DNA of 32,023 nt. Origin: a virus. Below are positions 15,511-23,960 of this stretch, piece after piece. Each line of letters begins with the position of its first letter. Position 1 is the first letter of the stretch. The notes under the pieces were generated by a model. It was not told where the DNA came from and made no database searches. It saw only the letters and a list, made by a program, of their open reading frames with translations. Position numbers and translations under genes: made by a program. The stretch is taken from positions 1 to 32,023 of the IMG/VR virus record IMGVR_UViG_3300044619_000607. One strand, 5' to 3'.

Positions 15511-15953
15511 TAGACAATAAGATTAGCAGCGAGGCCACGCTGTGTTGCGTTGTCTTCTGTTGTAAGCGGATTGTAGAGATGCGCCGTGCAAGCACCAAAT
15601 GTACCTGTTGATCCATCACCAGCCGTAGCAACTACATCGAGGTAGCGCTTGCGGCCTTTGAGATCGATGAAGAAGGCAAATACCTTGTTGTCATCGTCTG
15701 CTGTTGGAAGAGCAGCATATCCGGTTGCGCCGTATACAGCACCTGTAATATCAGCGGCTCCGCTCATGCCTGAATCGTCAGACTCTTGAACCTTGAGAGC
15801 AGTCATAGCGATATCAGTTGCGCCGAGTGCAAAGTAGATAGCTACCTTGTTGAAGCCGAGCGTGTCGATTGTTGTTGTAGCGAACGAAGCGTTATCCTTG
15901 ATAGCGGCAGGCGGCGTTACGTTTACAACCTTTACGTTTTGCAAGTTATTCAT
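15510..15953 (-). CDS. Small head structural protein, possible capsid decoration protein, 147 aa
   Basis: The gene lies immediately after the major capsid gene, in the classical position of a decoration or cement protein. The 147-residue product begins MNNLQNVKVVNVTPPAAIKD and shows alternating strands, a short helix (TDIAMTALKVQESDD) and the block FAFFIDLKGRKRYLDVVATAGDG (two short pieces of it are strands), followed by a hydrophobic C-terminus AANLIV. Proteins with this layout are annotated as phage structural proteins in many siphovirus head operons. The ATG at 15953 follows AAGGTGACCAA. A hairpin follows the stop. Confidence 0.68.
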   Translation of the reverse strand: MNNLQNVKVVNVTPPAAIKDNASFATTTIDTLGFNKVAIYFALGATDIAMTALKVQESDDSGMSGAADITGAVYGATGYAALPTADDDNKVFAFFIDLKGRKRYLDVVATAGDGSTGTFGACTAHLYNPLTTEDNATQRGLAANLIV

Positions 15954-15962
15954 TTGGTCACC

Positions 15963-17423
15963 TTATGAGTTCTTTGTTACAAGAGCTGCAAGTGCGCCGC
16001 GCTGACGGCTTGCCGCTGTTGCTGATGCGTTACCGATATTCCACCAGTTTACGCCATAGCGAGCTGTGGACTTGTTGTATTGCGTGTCTGTTAGGAATCC
16101 AACTTCTTGCGAGCTTGTGATCGATAGACCGCGACGATCGCCGAACAAACCAGCTTGAGCAGCATCACCATAGAAGAGTACGAACTGGCTGTTCTCGGCT
16201 GTAAGCAGTGGCGTGTAAAGCTCATCTGTGAAGACAACTTCGGAACCGTTAAAAAACTGACGTGTTACGCCGTCTACGATCTGCGTTGCTGTGTTACCAC
16301 CTACGGCTTGAATCAGAGGTACAATCGTGCCGTACCATACTTGCGAAGAAACGTAGAAGCGGTTATTCATTCCGGGGAATGTAGCAACCTTTGCTTGCGT
16401 CTTGATGATATCAGATAAAGTTACAGATGCAAGCGTTGCGCCCGTTGCAACTTGTACGCCCGCTGCGTATGCCTTGTTAGCATCCGTAGCCCATGTACCG
16501 CCAATGTCAGTAACAAGCTTCTTGAATGATTCGGTCAAACCTACAAGGCCGTTGTACGTTGAAGTACCATCGCCCAAGAAAGCTACCTTGTCTTCTTGTA
16601 CAGCGTGTGCGTAGCCGTGATCCTTTGCAATCTCTTCTGCGATTGCAGCGTATGAATCTTCGCCGAGCTCGATCGTGTTCTGTGTGAGAGCACCGAACTT
16701 CTTTGCTGTAAGCTGTACGCCGCTGAACTGAACATCTGAAGCTGTGTAGCTCTGGCCTTCGCCAAGTGCGTATACAGTCGTGCCGCCTACGTTACGGTTA
16801 ACGGTACGTGTTTCGCTATTCATAGATACTACGTCCATGATACCGCGAGCTACGCCGCGCTCTTCGCGGTAGTACAGGATAGCTTGATCCAGTTCGTCAA
16901 CAACAGTCAAACCACCAAGCGAGTTGTTGGTAGTTGCCATTGTCTTCTGCATTGGTACGCCGTTATCCTTGCACCATTGTGCCGAGCTAGCATCGCCAAG
17001 GTAAGCTGCAATCTGGCGTCCTGCCTTGTATGCCGCTGATCCTGCTTCGCTGCCGAACTGCTTGAATGCCTTGCCACGGTAGTGCTGGCCTGTGATCTTT
17101 GCGCCTTCTGCAACGAATCCAGAAGGTACTGGGGCCGCTGTCTTGAGTGCGTTAAGATCTGAAGCGTTCTTTGTCTTCATATCGTTAAGCGCCTTCTTTT
17201 GTTGGATGATTGTCATGATACGAGCGAGCTTGGCTTGTGCCTTTGCTGCACCCTCTACGGCTGCCGATACTTCTTCAACTTCGGCTGTTTCTTCAGATGC
17301 TTCTGCTAGAAGCGCCGCGATCTGTTCGCGGATTGTTGCTACTTCGGCTGCCATTGCTTCCGGTGTTTCAAATGTCCCGGCGAGAACAGCATCCAAAGCG
17401 GCGAGGATTTCTTCCCACGTCAT
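15963..17423 (-). CDS. Major capsid protein, HK97 fold, 486 aa
   Basis: The N-terminal 100 residues are a Glu/Ala-rich coiled coil (IREQIAALLAEASEETAEVE), the scaffold-like delta domain of HK97 capsid proteins, removed by the prohead protease. The mature part includes GGLTVVDELDQAILYYREER, the start of the HK97 fold; RTVNRNVGGTTVYALGEG and TQNTIELGEDSYAAIAEEIA, matching the E-loop and spine helix; VAFLGDGTSTYNGLVGLTES; and FYVSSQVWYG and FNGSEVVFTDELYT in the A domain. The gene overlaps the protease stop (TAATG), with GGAGATAATCTA as ribosome site. A decoration-type gene follows. The fused scaffold plus adjacent protease means no separate scaffold gene is needed. Confidence 0.94.
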   Translation of the reverse strand: MTWEEILAALDAVLAGTFETPEAMAAEVATIREQIAALLAEASEETAEVEEVSAAVEGAAKAQAKLARIMTIIQQKKALNDMKTKNASDLNALKTAAPVPSGFVAEGAKITGQHYRGKAFKQFGSEAGSAAYKAGRQIAAYLGDASSAQWCKDNGVPMQKTMATTNNSLGGLTVVDELDQAILYYREERGVARGIMDVVSMNSETRTVNRNVGGTTVYALGEGQSYTASDVQFSGVQLTAKKFGALTQNTIELGEDSYAAIAEEIAKDHGYAHAVQEDKVAFLGDGTSTYNGLVGLTESFKKLVTDIGGTWATDANKAYAAGVQVATGATLASVTLSDIIKTQAKVATFPGMNNRFYVSSQVWYGTIVPLIQAVGGNTATQIVDGVTRQFFNGSEVVFTDELYTPLLTAENSQFVLFYGDAAQAGLFGDRRGLSITSSQEVGFLTDTQYNKSTARYGVNWWNIGNASATAASRQRGALAALVTKNS

Positions 17424-18184
17424 TAGATTATCTCCATTGTGTTGATTGTTTGCATAAGCGATAGGAGTTGCTTGCGCTTTAACTCCTTATCGTCTGCCTT
17501 TGGTATTGGGTCTGTCTCTGCATGAAGCTGATACAGATTTTTTGAGACATCTTTCAATTGATCGGCAAGTGAAAGGATCATGCCTCGGATACGAGAGTTG
17601 AGCACACGGCCCGCTTTACTACGCATATCCGCGTATGCGAGTGCGTGCTCTTCTGATTGCTTGATAAGCGTAGCCGCTACATCCAGCTTTTCTTCGAGTG
17701 TCATAGCTTTTACGTTACTTGTCATGGTCATGGGATTAGCCCCTACCGTAACCGGTGACCATTCAATAATGTTCAGTTTGTTAAGTTCTTTTGTACCATC
17801 TGCCAGCGGCGTTGTCTCTACCTCTTCATAACCAAAGCTGTACTCATCCACGCTGCCAAACTTGATGTGCTCGTATGCGTCTTTGCCGTCGGTCGTGTTG
17901 AGGTTAAACAGGCCCTTCACATACAGCGCGCCGTTATCGCGTAGACGCTCTGGTAGACGCGCATCACCTGCTGCTATCTCTTCTGCTAGCACCGTCTTCC
18001 CAATCGGTCGCTGCATATCGTGCTGCCATACCATCTTGGGCAGCTTTGCTTCTATGCTTTCCTTGAATGCGCCGTAAATAACACGATCGCCGTATGAATC
18101 GACATTGCCGAAGACGCTTACGAACGCTTCAACACTGCCCTGCTCATCCGCCTTAAATTCTACTGGTATGTTCTTGTACTTCAT
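17423..18184 (-). CDS. Prohead maturation protease (HK97 gp4-like, S78), 253 aa
   Basis: The sequence matches the HK97 prohead protease family: FVSVFGNVDSYGDRVIYGAF (21-40), MVWQHDMQRPIGK with the probable catalytic His55, VKGLFNLNTTDGKDAYEHIK, and EYSFGYE with the likely nucleophile Ser116, followed by LNIIEWSPVTVGANPMT, a well conserved closing block. The C-terminal 90 residues are helical and basic and are probably removed by self-cleavage. The protease digests the delta domain of the capsid protein during head maturation and then itself. It is coupled by TAATG overlaps to the portal gene upstream and the capsid gene downstream. Confidence 0.93.
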   Translation of the reverse strand: MKYKNIPVEFKADEQGSVEAFVSVFGNVDSYGDRVIYGAFKESIEAKLPKMVWQHDMQRPIGKTVLAEEIAAGDARLPERLRDNGALYVKGLFNLNTTDGKDAYEHIKFGSVDEYSFGYEEVETTPLADGTKELNKLNIIEWSPVTVGANPMTMTSNVKAMTLEEKLDVAATLIKQSEEHALAYADMRSKAGRVLNSRIRGMILSLADQLKDVSKNLYQLHAETDPIPKADDKELKRKQLLSLMQTINTMEII

Positions 18185-20274
18185 TAGTTCCGTTCCTGTA
18201 CTCGTGATCGGCGAACTGGACGTAAGGTACAGCGGCAGTTAATCGCTTCTTGTGGCTCCCCTAGTCCGGGGCCTTCGCCTGCTCCAGATACGAACTGGTC
18301 AAACGTCTCGCCCTCTTCAATCCATTCGCCGTCTAAATCTTTATGCGTCTTGCGTACGTCAGAATCACGCTGTGATAGCCACACTTGTACGACCTTACGC
18401 TTTGGATCTGTTTCCCGTGCATTGACGCGCTCGACTGTCTTGCGCTGCACTACCGTTGCCTGCGCTTTGCACGTAGTAACGGCGATCATCTTTGCGCGTG
18501 ACGTCTGCATCTCGGTAAACTTTTCTAGCAGCGACTTTTGCACTTCCGCTGCCGGCTTGCCTGCGTTAGCTTCGAGAACTCTTGCCACGTCCTTTTTAGC
18601 CGTGTTCAAAGACTCTTTCATGTTCTCGGTAGACTTGCGGATTTGCTCATCACGGATTTGATCTGTCAAGCTCTGCACTTGCGTAAGATCACCGCCCACG
18701 CTTTCAAGCGTCATCTCGATGATCTGCGTACGCAATGCCTCTTGCGTAGCTTCATTGGCTGCAATAAACTGCCTGACCAAATCGGCTATGTTGATTGCAT
18801 CCTCTGGAGCTTTTACCATTTTGTTGACGCCAACAAAATGATCCGCTTTTACCTGCTTCATGACTGCACGCTCTACGCGCTTCATTACTTCCGCAACATC
18901 GGCCTGCGTAGCTTCCGCAGCTTTGAGGATAACATCTTCCTGCTTCTGCCAGTATTTAACCGCCTCCGGCTCGTGCCACTTTACCTTGCGGCCCTCTACG
19001 CTTTCGATTGGGTCTGCGTTGGTTTCTACCGCTTGCTTTGCCTCTGGCTCTGGAGCAGTAAACGCACCAAAGCCGCCTGCTGGCTGCTGCTCGTAAGCGA
19101 ATACATCGCCGTTCTCTACATCTTCGTACTTAAGCGTTGCGCGTGCTTCGTTAAGCGTGATGATATTCGCCGTGAACTGCTGCAATGTCTGCGCTTCTAT
19201 CGTTGCCGCGTCTGGTTGTAGCGCTTGCACCTCTGACGTATCAAAAGCAAGCTGAACATCTGGGAATTCCTTACGGAGTCCCGATTCCAGTTGCTCTTCA
19301 AGCGCATTCCAGAACGGTACGCGCGTTAAAGTGGTATATTCTTGGTAGGCACTAGCAAGGTTGTTGTATGTGCTACGTGCAAGCCCCGCACTTGTCAATA
19401 CAACGGCTGGATGGATGCGGAATGCGCCGCAGATCGCCGTTTCCAGTTCCTGCGTTGTCTCAATCGCTTGCAGCTTCTGGGCATCCAAGCCCATCTGCTG
19501 GTAGCTCATACCATTGCCTAGCACGATCGCATCTGTGCGGTCTTTGCCGTTGGCATCCTTGCGTTTACGCAATTGCGCCCGCAAAGATTCGACCTGTGAA
19601 ATAGGAACATCGCCCGGTGCAGACAAGATACCGCTAGGGATAGCATTAGAAGCTACAAGCGAATAGATCGTAGCTTGCAGCTCATTGTAGGTGTTGATCT
19701 TATCCCATGCTACCGAGATAGGGCTTACGCCCTTGTGCATATTGACTGGATCGCGGTACGCTGGATTCTGGATATGGATCACATCTTCCGCGGGCCAATC
19801 CTGCGTTATGTTGCCTGACTGGTAGCGGTAAGCATAGACCCATCCCAGATCGTTAAGCAGAGGCGCAACGTGAGCATCCGAGTATGGGTACAGCTCGACG
19901 ATGTTACCCATTGCCGAGCGTACCTTCACGATGTAGGCATTGCCGCTGATCGCTAGGTATGTCCAGACGATCTGCCAGAATTCAGCTTGGCCCATCCGAG
20001 GATTGGGCTTGCGGAATAGCAGACTGACCGGGTGGTTGCGATTGATTGTACCATCGTCGTACATCGCAGCCAAAGGCGGCTCGTTTAGCGTAGATGCGTA
20101 AACACCAACGCAAGCAGCTACAACTGGGTTGCGATTGAATCCATGTTCGACGTTGGCAAGGTAACCAGCTTTTGAGGGATAGCCAATTCGCCCACCGACT
20201 TGCGTGCCGTTTGGGCTTGGTAGTGCTTGATTGTTACGACCAAAGAGCTTTTGGAAGTAATCGGCTATTGCCAC
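18184..20274 (-). CDS. Portal protein fused to MuF-like domain, 696 aa
   Basis: Residues about 1-400 read as an HK97-type portal (FWQIVWTYLAISGNAYIVKV, YPYSDAHVAPLL, DVIHIQNPAYRDPVNMHKGV, HPAVVLTSAGLARSTYNN). After a linker rich in Pro, Glu and Ala around 400-430 comes a helical region (430-600) and then a MuF-type C-terminal domain: SQRDSDVRKTHKDLDGEW, FDQFVSGAGEGPGLGEPQEA, ending with NCRCTLRPV at the close. In most phages the portal and the MuF minor head protein are separate adjacent genes; here they are one frame. The start is a GTG at 20274 overlapping the terminase stop (TAGTG). The portal forms the DNA entry vertex; MuF domains are thought to be minor head or ejection components. Confidence 0.93.
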   Translation of the reverse strand: MAIADYFQKLFGRNNQALPSPNGTQVGGRIGYPSKAGYLANVEHGFNRNPVVAACVGVYASTLNEPPLAAMYDDGTINRNHPVSLLFRKPNPRMGQAEFWQIVWTYLAISGNAYIVKVRSAMGNIVELYPYSDAHVAPLLNDLGWVYAYRYQSGNITQDWPAEDVIHIQNPAYRDPVNMHKGVSPISVAWDKINTYNELQATIYSLVASNAIPSGILSAPGDVPISQVESLRAQLRKRKDANGKDRTDAIVLGNGMSYQQMGLDAQKLQAIETTQELETAICGAFRIHPAVVLTSAGLARSTYNNLASAYQEYTTLTRVPFWNALEEQLESGLRKEFPDVQLAFDTSEVQALQPDAATIEAQTLQQFTANIITLNEARATLKYEDVENGDVFAYEQQPAGGFGAFTAPEPEAKQAVETNADPIESVEGRKVKWHEPEAVKYWQKQEDVILKAAEATQADVAEVMKRVERAVMKQVKADHFVGVNKMVKAPEDAINIADLVRQFIAANEATQEALRTQIIEMTLESVGGDLTQVQSLTDQIRDEQIRKSTENMKESLNTAKKDVARVLEANAGKPAAEVQKSLLEKFTEMQTSRAKMIAVTTCKAQATVVQRKTVERVNARETDPKRKVVQVWLSQRDSDVRKTHKDLDGEWIEEGETFDQFVSGAGEGPGLGEPQEAINCRCTLRPVRRSRVQERN

Positions 20275-21440
20275 TATATCTCGTAAACGTAAGTGTTTGA
20301 TTCGTGTCCGTTTACAGCGTAGATGAGAGCATCAACCATATCGTCGGGCTTCCCATCTTTGCCGTCGAACATAAGCAGTTGCTCGGTAAATTCCAAAGGT
20401 ACGCTATTCACATGTTTGATGTACCCGTGCTCATACTTGCCTGCAATCGGTAGAAAGCGCGTGAGCTTATTGCGCCCCCGTGGATTGACGCCTTGGATGT
20501 TCAACATGGTCTCGGCGCGTAGCTGTTGCACCATTACCTCTTGGTATGCTACGTTCTCCACGCATACGCGCACCGCATTCCAGTTGTACGCGGTCTGCTT
20601 GATCTTGTCTTTGGTCTCGTTGAATGACCATTTGCCGAATACTACATCAGCGACGTAATACGTCGTGCCACGCTTGCCTACTACCACAATAGCACGATCG
20701 TCTGCGTTGGACTTCATACCTACTGCCAAGTCTACGCCGATCACGTAGCTGATATCATCCTCTGGAAGCAGAGCGTATTGCAGCCATTCCTTGCGCATGA
20801 TGCGTCCCATTGGCCCAATGAATTCGCCTTCCAATTCCTGCCGTGCAAACTCGCTTGTGTACGTCTCCTCGAGGTTACGCACGTATTCGCTAGGCAGGTG
20901 GATATTGTCCCGCGTCTTTGCCGTTACCACGTAATAGTCTGGATTTCCTGCCGTGGCCTTTCGGTAGATGCGCTCGTATACCCAATTAGTATCACCGTTC
21001 GGCGATGTAGTTATCCAGCATCGCGTAGGGTCGCGGCGAATACGACCGAGCATAACGTCCCACGTCGCACCATCCATGTAATCCGCCTCGTCTAGCCAAA
21101 ACCAGTTTAGGTTAGGGCCGCGCAGGGAATCGGGCTTGTCTGCCGATCTCCAGAAGATCGTAGTTCCGTTTACGAGCTTCGTTACTCCTTCGCTCTTGTT
21201 ATGCTCTTCTACGTACTGACTGAACAGGTCGAAGAAGGTTAGCTGCGTAGCATCACGGAGCATTGGGTACGTTGGTGCTAGGATCGTGCCATACGTGCCA
21301 GCAGGCTGCCGTAGAACCTCCACGCAGCCCGCAAGCGTCTTGCCTGATCCGATGCCCCCAATGAATCCCCTATGCCTCGCCGGATTGCTCCAGAAGTCTA
21401 TCTGGGCTGGTAGCGGGTCTGCTATCTCCAATTTCGCCAT
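20274..21440 (-). CDS. Large terminase subunit, 388 aa
   Basis: The ATPase has Walker A GGIGSGKT (28-35), Walker B-like NWFWLDEAD with Asp117-Glu118, and coupling motif ITTSPNGDTN (143-152). The nuclease domain starts with VIGVDLAVGMKSNADDRAIV, Asp237 being the probable first metal ligand, and a C-terminal DGKPDDMVDALIYAVNGH provides the last acidic ligands. It cuts and pumps concatemeric DNA into the prohead. At 388 residues it is compact. The start ATG at 21440 lies 71 bases inside the small terminase gene. A weak ribosome site suggests coupling to that gene. Confidence 0.95.
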   Translation of the reverse strand: MAKLEIADPLPAQIDFWSNPARHRGFIGGIGSGKTLAGCVEVLRQPAGTYGTILAPTYPMLRDATQLTFFDLFSQYVEEHNKSEGVTKLVNGTTIFWRSADKPDSLRGPNLNWFWLDEADYMDGATWDVMLGRIRRDPTRCWITTSPNGDTNWVYERIYRKATAGNPDYYVVTAKTRDNIHLPSEYVRNLEETYTSEFARQELEGEFIGPMGRIMRKEWLQYALLPEDDISYVIGVDLAVGMKSNADDRAIVVVGKRGTTYYVADVVFGKWSFNETKDKIKQTAYNWNAVRVCVENVAYQEVMVQQLRAETMLNIQGVNPRGRNKLTRFLPIAGKYEHGYIKHVNSVPLEFTEQLLMFDGKDGKPDDMVDALIYAVNGHESNTYVYEI

Positions 21441-21759
21441 TGTCTGCTTTCAAGGGTTTGCGGATTACTACTTCAATCTCTTGCACGCCGTTGGTTTGAT
21501 GTACCTTGTCTGACTGGCCCAACCTGTTAGCACCTAACCAGCGAAGCATACCGGCGTCACCATCCATAGCTTTCTCAAACTGCTTGCGATGCAATGCACG
21601 CCGTCCGGCAGCCTGTCCAGCTTTCCACGTCTCGTAATACTTCTTGTAGATTAAACCGTCCGATACGCCGAACTCGGTAGCGATATCATCCACGCTGCAC
21701 CCCTCTTTTGCCATTTGAAAGATCAGATCTTCATCTAGTTCTATGCTTGGTCTTCCCAT
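21370..21759 (-). CDS. Small terminase subunit candidate, 129 aa
   Basis: The N-terminus MGRPSIELDEDLIFQMAKEG, followed by SVDDIATEFGVSDGLIYKKY, is a helix-turn-helix such as found in small terminases, which recognise the packaging site. The middle is a basic helix (AAGRRALHRKQFEKAMDGD) with GDAGMLRWLGANRLGQSDK, a common block in the family (xMLxWLGKxxLGQxD). It is directly upstream of, and overlaps by 71 bases, the large terminase gene. The C-terminal 35 residues, encoded in the overlap, are disordered. The ribosome site is GGTGTGTATAA before the ATG at 21759, rather weak. Confidence 0.85.
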   Translation of the reverse strand: MGRPSIELDEDLIFQMAKEGCSVDDIATEFGVSDGLIYKKYYETWKAGQAAGRRALHRKQFEKAMDGDAGMLRWLGANRLGQSDKVHQTNGVQEIEVVIRKPLKADNGEIGDSRPATSPDRLLEQSGEA

Positions 21760-21800
21760 TTATACACACCTTAAGCTAGTTTGACAAAGTGTTTATTTAC

Positions 21801-22370
21801 TCACTTTATCTCTTCCACTTTAACCGTAAAGTTAATATCTAGCAGCGTTTCCATGCGCTCGACATATTCACGGAAGTTAGCATCCGTCTCAATCTGATTG
21901 CGCATGTTACGCAGCGCGTGGATAACTGACGAATGGTGCTTGTTAAATAGCCGCGCTATCAAGGAATTAGATAGCCGGTACTTCGTGAATAAGAAGTACA
22001 TAAGCAGGTATCGGCATTCTACGACCCAATGAAATCGGGATTGCGCTACAAGCTGCTCCCATGTGCAGTTATAGAGCTTGCAGAATTGGTCTATAAGGTT
22101 TAGGATAGCTGGGTTTTGCGTGTTTGGTCTCATGGTATGTTTTTGTTTGATGATTTTTAATGCTCTTCTAGTGTCTGTTATGTGTGAAGGGATCATGTGT
22201 CTATTGAGTGCTATGCACAAATAATCCTGCATCGCGCGCTTGCCTACCTCTGGAAATAGGTCGGGCTGCTTAAGAGCCCACGTTACGAACCGTGACCGGT
22301 GCACGTCAAAGTATTTTAGGATGGTGTCGGACATTGCCAGCACCTCATTTAGCTTTCTATACCGCCTCAT
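21801..22370 (-). CDS. DnaA domain IV-like DNA-binding protein, 189 aa
   Basis: Residues about 88-172 resemble DnaA domain IV, the DNA-box-binding helix-turn-helix. IDQFCKLYNCTWEQLVAQSR matches the opening helices; VVECRYLLMYFLFTKYRLS the central Arg-x-LxMYL helix; SLIARLFNKHHSSVIHALRN (136-155) the signature helix, in which bacterial DnaA reads RDHTTV. Here the Asp of that motif is His145, so the DNA site preference may differ. There is no AAA+ ATPase domain; the N-terminal 85 residues are unrelated, with DVHRSRFVTWALKQPDLFPE. The ATG at 22370 has GGAGGGTAAAT as ribosome site. Located between replication and packaging genes, it may bind the phage origin or regulate late genes. Confidence 0.82.
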   Translation of the reverse strand: MRRYRKLNEVLAMSDTILKYFDVHRSRFVTWALKQPDLFPEVGKRAMQDYLCIALNRHMIPSHITDTRRALKIIKQKHTMRPNTQNPAILNLIDQFCKLYNCTWEQLVAQSRFHWVVECRYLLMYFLFTKYRLSNSLIARLFNKHHSSVIHALRNMRNQIETDANFREYVERMETLLDINFTVKVEEIK

Positions 22371-22490
22371 ATTTACCCTCCGTGTTGTTTTTGAGTTGTT
22401 AAGTAATGCTTAATAGTTGTTTGCAGGTCGTTTCCAGCCCCGTAGACGCGTTTTTATTCGTTGTTTGATACTTTGGACGCTCTAGGATGT
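22371..22490 (-). other. 120-base intergenic leader before the DnaA-IV-like gene
   Basis: This is one of the longest gaps in the window. It ends with a strong ribosome site for the DnaA-IV-like gene. It holds A-rich and T-rich tracts (for example TATCAAACAACGAATAAAAA on the minus strand near 22470-22451) that could serve as promoter elements, with TTGAAC overlapping the upstream stop as a loose -35 and TATCAA as a loose -10. No clear hairpin or small gene was found. Promoter status is a guess. Confidence 0.3.
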
Positions 22491-23120
22491 TCAAACGCTT
22501 GTAATCCGACCTCTTAATTCATCCAACCACGGCAAACCTTCAAACTTGATGCCCTTTTTATGCTCGACTTTTATCATCTCCATTGCTACCTTTTCCAGCT
22601 CGTACGGTGACGGTGGTATCTGATACCCGTACTTTTGGCTTTGGTCTGCGTCTTGCAAATGCTGTGGGTCTATTTTAGCCTCGATTTTGCCGCGCCTGAA
22701 TCCTTTGTCGTATGCTACGGCTCGGATGTTCTCTAGATCGTGCTTTGTGATTACGAAGTACTCACCACCTTTTTGCTTTGCTTCTGCTGCTTTAACCTGC
22801 TCATCATCTGGGTAGAAGTCAGCAATGTCGATTATTACATTTGCGCCACGGAAGGTAAAATCTTTGTAAAGCAGCACTAGCTCGGCTTTTTTGCTTATGT
22901 GATGTGGATACTCACGGTAATGTAGTTCCTCAAGTATCGCTTCGGCTCGGTTCGGTTCCAATTGCAAGCCCCGCAGATTGTTCAATTTGACCAATAACCT
23001 TGTGAACCATTCCGTCCGTGCCCGATCTTTGTCTGACTGAGTTAACGGCAATGTTTGCGAGCTGTTCGTAATAGGTTTGTGTATCTGTGCGTTCTCTGTC
23101 GCCGCGTCTAGGTTGTGCAT
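22491..23120 (-). CDS. Hypothetical protein overlapping the replication gene, 209 aa
   Basis: The frame opens at ATG 23120, preceded by AAGGATCATCAA, a good ribosome site, and overlaps the end of the replisome-organizer-like gene by 191 bases in another frame. Residues 1-30 (encoded in the overlap) are Thr/Ser/Gln-rich; from about 35 the sequence becomes clearly protein-like, ARTEWFTRLLVKLNNLRGL, RAEAILEELHYREYPHHIS, then VIIDIADFYPDDEQV, and a charged helical C-terminal half ending in DELRGRITSV. No motif for a nuclease or helicase is visible. As it is sandwiched in the replication module, a helper role such as loader or initiator partner is possible. If the upstream gene were frameshifted, this might be its natural C-terminal part. 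Confidence 0.72.
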   Translation of the reverse strand: MHNLDAATENAQIHKPITNSSQTLPLTQSDKDRARTEWFTRLLVKLNNLRGLQLEPNRAEAILEELHYREYPHHISKKAELVLLYKDFTFRGANVIIDIADFYPDDEQVKAAEAKQKGGEYFVITKHDLENIRAVAYDKGFRRGKIEAKIDPQHLQDADQSQKYGYQIPPSPYELEKVAMEMIKVEHKKGIKFEGLPWLDELRGRITSV

Positions 23121-23904
23121 TTGATGATCCTTGTGATTGTTTATACTTCGCTTCGTTTCTAATCCAGTTACGTGCTGCTGATTGCCAGTTCTTCATGGGG
23201 TTCTTACCTACGCGCCAGCCGTTTGATGTGTAATAGTCGAAATAGGGCTGTGCTAGGTCATGGCGGAATTGAGAAGTAAAGAATGCCTCAACTTCCTCAA
23301 AACTTGGTGGCGTGAATGCGCGCGAGCGCATACTCACACTATCTATTTGTTCTATATTCTTACCTTCTTTACTTCTTAACTTCTTATGATAGTGCCCTTG
23401 CTGTGCCCTTGCTGTGCCCTCCGTGTGCCCCTCTGTCAATTGCTGTTCTTGTAAGTCGTTATAATTCAAAACGATAAAGTGTGTCGTTGCTGTGCCCTTT
23501 TTTGGCAAAATCATTGCGTCAACTTCAGCATGCTTTAGGAAGTTGCGTACACTTTTCTCGCTCGTGTGCGATTGTTGGGCTAGCGTTCTTATGCTTGTGA
23601 GTATCTCGCCGCGCTCAACAATAACCAGTTTACCATGCACTAAAACTTTTGATTGCTTCCAGTTTGTGCCCCATAGAATAGCTAGCCAAATGTTGGTATA
23701 ATTTGGGTTCTTATAGACCCAATGATCCTGCATCTTGCGGTAGAGCTTGATCCACGATTTATCCATAGCAAAATAAGCTACCCCTAGCTCATGCTGTTCT
23801 GCTACGGTCAAATCTAAACCGCCGGTGGCCTCTCGACCATCGGGAACTTCAAAAGCTAGGGGTGTATTTTCTTGATTCATATGACTTGGTTTTAGCATTA
23901 GCAA
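22930..23904 (-). CDS. Replisome-organizer-like protein, 324 aa or slightly shorter
   Basis: The central part resembles phage replication initiators of the replisome-organizer type: WIKLYRKMQDHWVYKNPNYT (residues about 51-70), IWLAILWGTNWKQ, LVIVERGEILTSIRTLAQQS, and a winged-helix continuation TSEKSVRNFLKHAE. Near residue 235 is DYYTSNGWRVGKNPMKNW with the following RNWIRNE, the block seen at the end of DnaD-like and related phage replication proteins. The start is unclear: TTG at 23904, ATG at 23898 or ATG at 23880; none has a good Shine-Dalgarno, and the inverted repeat at 23907-23924 lies just upstream. The last 64 codons overlap another gene. It likely binds the origin and recruits the host helicase loader. 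Confidence 0.75.
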   Translation of the reverse strand: MLMLKPSHMNQENTPLAFEVPDGREATGGLDLTVAEQHELGVAYFAMDKSWIKLYRKMQDHWVYKNPNYTNIWLAILWGTNWKQSKVLVHGKLVIVERGEILTSIRTLAQQSHTSEKSVRNFLKHAEVDAMILPKKGTATTHFIVLNYNDLQEQQLTEGHTEGTARAQQGHYHKKLRSKEGKNIEQIDSVSMRSRAFTPPSFEEVEAFFTSQFRHDLAQPYFDYYTSNGWRVGKNPMKNWQSAARNWIRNEAKYKQSQGSSNAQPRRGDRERTDTQTYYEQLANIAVNSVRQRSGTDGMVHKVIGQIEQSAGLAIGTEPSRSDT

Positions 23905-23906
23905 TC

Positions 23907-23924
23907 TATGGCACTTACGCCATA
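23907..23924. repeat. Perfect 6-bp inverted repeat ahead of the replication gene
   Basis: TATGGC and GCCATA are separated by six bases immediately upstream of the start region of the replisome-organizer-like gene. It may be an operator or a small RNA hairpin that limits access to the start, which lacks a clear ribosome site. Confidence 0.45.
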
Positions 23925-23960
23925 ATTGGATGATATTTCTCTGTGCGCGTTATCAACGTG

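Noticed and set aside
18538-19221. 227-codon open frame on the plus strand opposite the portal gene
   Set aside because: It lies entirely antisense to a well supported gene, its product is rich in Leu, Cys, Phe and Arg without recognisable domains, and no ribosome site fits.
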